From the NCBI GenBank assembly GCA_017407225.1, contig JAFQWY010000102.1:1-42476 (forward strand): a stretch of DNA of 42,476 nt, read 5' to 3'. The notes under the pieces were generated by a model. It saw only the letters and a list, made by a program, of their open reading frames with translations. It was not told the DNA's origin and made no database searches. Positions 40,546 through 42,476 of this stretch are shown here, one piece after another. The DNA comes from Clostridia bacterium (GTDB taxonomy: Bacteria > Bacillota > Clostridia > Oscillospirales > CAG-272). Made by a program: the position numbers and the translations under genes. Position 1 is the first letter of the stretch. Every line of letters starts with the position of its first letter.

Positions 40546-42476
40546 ATGAAATTCTTACTCGCTTTATTGATGCTGCTGACCCTCGCGTCCTGTACAGACA
40601 CCGAATCCGAAGACTTCGTGTTCGATCAGGAGCACATCGACGTCACCCTGGAACCGGAAGCACTGTACTGTGCTATGAACGAACGGGATGTGATCGGAAT
40701 CCGGGACCCCGCTGGAATTTTTCCTACTGACGTTATGCCGCTTCTGTACCAGACGGAGACAAAGGGATATCTGATGCCAACCATTCCGGAGGAGATTCTC
40801 CTTTCCAGCCGCGATACCAATATCCTGCGGGAACCAATCCACGAATATCGGATCAGCGGCGAACTCCTCAACTTCATCGAAATTTATGCAACACCGGACT
40901 GCACCGGAGAACCGGAATCCGTTGTGGAGCTGACCGGAATGGAAAACAGAATCATTTATCAGTGGCTTTCGGTGGATGAAGAAACCGGGCATTTTACCTG
41001 CATCGGCATTGAAAAGAACTACAAGGACGGGTATTTCTATGAATTCTCCGAAACCGGGGAGATGCTGCGCCGGATTCCCATCCGCGGTATGGATATATGG
41101 CATCAGCGGCTTGTCAACCTCAGCCATCTGGAAGGGAATGTGTACTATTATCTCCAGCCCATACCGGGCACCTTCGAACTGGACGCCCTCTATGATGTGT
41201 ACCGTCTTGATTTTTCCGACAGTTCCTCAGAGGGGAAGAAAGAACTGATCGAAGAAAACATCGCGGCGGCGGATTTTGAAGGAGATACTGTTTACTATCT
41301 CAAACGCAAAAGCGATAATTATCTGGACGCTGACGGCGATCTGTACCGCATGGATCTGACTACGCTGGAAAAGGAAGAACTGGCGGAAATGAATGTGATC
41401 AAACATCATGCTACCCCCATCCTGAGGCTCGTCATGGACACGAAAAACAATCTGGTGTACTATTCCACCCTCAAGGATGTTTTCACTTTTGATCCCGAAA
41501 CCGGTGAGGTGGTCCATGTGATCCATTCCGGCGGCGCCAGTGTGAATCCCACCGAAATCATAGATTCCACCCTGTACTGCGAAATCGGATATGCAGGCTA
41601 CTTCATCTATGACCTGCCCGCAGAACCCATTCCCTACACGGACGGGCTTGAGCCGCTGAAGTTTGTGGGATATCGTCCGGGTTCAGCCAGTGATGCAGCG
41701 TATTATCCCAAAGCAAGCAATAATCCCTATACCTACACAAACGTCTTTGACCTGATGCAGACCAACGGCTACGGCAGCTATTCGGAAGCATCCGTATACA
41801 CCAACAAAGAAGAATACGCTTACGCCATGGCGAAGAAGCTGATGGCAGGCGACACGGACTTCGACCTGTTCTATGTGTCCACGGAAATGGCACAGCTTTT
41901 CGATTCCCAGTATTACGAAGATCTGACCCGTTACTCCCGTCTGAGCCGCGACTATTTCGACGAAATGGTGCCGGGGCTGAGAGATATCTGCACCATTGAC
42001 GGACGTCTCTCCCTTGTTCCTCTGAGTCTGAACGCACAGATCATGGTCATCGACAACAGCCTTGCTGAAGGAAGTGTCACGTTCCCACGCACTGTGGATG
42101 ATCTGCTGACCCTCGCCGACAGCGTCACCCTCACCGACGGAAGTTACCTCATGGGCGGAACCCGCGCGGCAACCGTACTACGCAAGCTGTTTGAGGAGTT
42201 TGCCGCAAACTACATTCTCTCCGACATTGACGATGAAACCGCACTCGCCGATCTGACGAATCTGTACGAAATGTGTACCCTGCTGGGCGAAAACGAGAAA
42301 ATGCTCCTGAGCCGGGGTTACTTCTCGCAGAAGCAGCTGATCACCTTCGGAATGAACAACGGCATTGACGTGATCTTCCGCGGCGATATCCAGTCGGGAA
42401 GTCTGCCGAAGATCAACGAGAACTACAAAACCCCCGTCAGCGGTGAATTCTGGGCTATCAATCCCAACTCCGAAAA
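40546..42476 (+). CDS. Propeller/SBP-like lipoprotein (array gene 14, 3' truncated by the window)
   Basis: The frame is open for 643 codons to the window edge. ATG 40546 follows a moderate RBS (TTGGAGA). The signal is short (MKFLLALLMLLTLASC, C16) and lacks the MKK start. Blade-like stretches include DLYRMDLTTLEKEELAEMN and NLVYYSTLKDVFTFDPETGE. The solute-binding-like half has AYAMAKKLMAGDTDFDLFYV (GDTDFD 435-440), MVPGLRDICTIDGRLSLVPL, and stops at the window end inside FWAINPNSE. About 100 residues should be missing. It is the only lipoprotein of the array directly behind the ECF-like element, so it may be the first gene of another unit continuing outside the window. Confidence 0.85.
   Translation, partial: MKFLLALLMLLTLASCTDTESEDFVFDQEHIDVTLEPEALYCAMNERDVIGIRDPAGIFPTDVMPLLYQTETKGYLMPTIPEEILLSSRDTNILREPIHEYRISGELLNFIEIYATPDCTGEPESVVELTGMENRIIYQWLSVDEETGHFTCIGIEKNYKDGYFYEFSETGEMLRRIPIRGMDIWHQRLVNLSHLEGNVYYYLQPIPGTFELDALYDVYRLDFSDSSSEGKKELIEENIAAADFEGDTVYYLKRKSDNYLDADGDLYRMDLTTLEKEELAEMNVIKHHATPILRLVMDTKNNLVYYSTLKDVFTFDPETGEVVHVIHSGGASVNPTEIIDSTLYCEIGYAGYFIYDLPAEPIPYTDGLEPLKFVGYRPGSASDAAYYPKASNNPYTYTNVFDLMQTNGYGSYSEASVYTNKEEYAYAMAKKLMAGDTDFDLFYVSTEMAQLFDSQYYEDLTRYSRLSRDYFDEMVPGLRDICTIDGRLSLVPLSLNAQIMVIDNSLAEGSVTFPRTVDDLLTLADSVTLTDGSYLMGGTRAATVLRKLFEEFAANYILSDIDDETALADLTNLYEMCTLLGENEKMLLSRGYFSQKQLITFGMNNGIDVIFRGDIQSGSLPKINENYKTPVSGEFWAINPNSE

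Overview
The window looks like a chromosomal segment of a Gram-positive anaerobe of the class Clostridia (Bacillota), plausibly an Oscillospiraceae-like gut or rumen lineage. The reasons are strong AGGAGG-type ribosome binding sites, consensus TTGACA/TATAAT promoters, an ECF sigma factor followed by an overlapping one-pass membrane protein in the Firmicute style, many short-signal lipoproteins, PnuC- and DUF6198-like membrane proteins, and no outer-membrane genes. Moderate-to-high GC is judged by eye. The genus cannot be named from this sequence alone. No tRNA, rRNA, phage, transposon or CRISPR array was seen.

Left part (1-10.2 kb). The window opens inside a sigma-factor-like gene (rightward) whose 3' end meets a leftward operon across a shared bidirectional terminator. 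That operon (3848 to 1321) encodes a two-domain iron-sulfur flavoprotein, a PnuC-like transporter and a YhcH/YiaL-family protein. Upstream of it, also leftward, is a DUF6198-like membrane protein plus metallophosphoesterase pair with its own consensus promoter. Next comes a leftward three-gene operon (10180 to 5710): MBL-fold hydrolase, BNR/sialidase-fold protein, and an unusual parallel beta-helix/CE7-type esterase fusion. None of these three has a signal peptide.

Right part (10.4 kb to the end) is the striking region. A 188-aa ECF sigma factor is followed, with an 8-nt overlap, by a 757-aa single-pass membrane protein with a short cytoplasmic N-terminus (candidate anti-sigma factor) and a large outer part. 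After it come thirteen consecutive lipoprotein genes, the last cut by the window edge, all on the + strand. Every one has the same outer architecture as the membrane protein: about 330 residues rich in beta-propeller-like blades, then about 350 residues resembling a family-1 ABC solute-binding protein. The second part carries a near-invariant GDTDFDIF-type motif, an INPNSPNKE-type motif and a conserved extreme C-terminus. No permease or ATPase gene is present anywhere in the array.

Regulation. The array is divided by promoters at about 10396, 19907, 24586 and 35978. Two of these belong to a duplicated hairpin-plus-promoter cassette. A 59-bp bipartite element upstream of the sigma gene recurs upstream of the last lipoprotein gene and is the best candidate for an ECF-sigma-dependent promoter. 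The inference is a self-regulated ECF system whose membrane regulator shares its ectodomain with a large, diversifying set of surface lipoproteins, perhaps for sensing or capturing a family of extracellular ligands. Paralogues are being homogenised or duplicated: genes 3 and 5 of the array are a close pair, and the junctions of genes 8/9 and 9/10 are near-identical.
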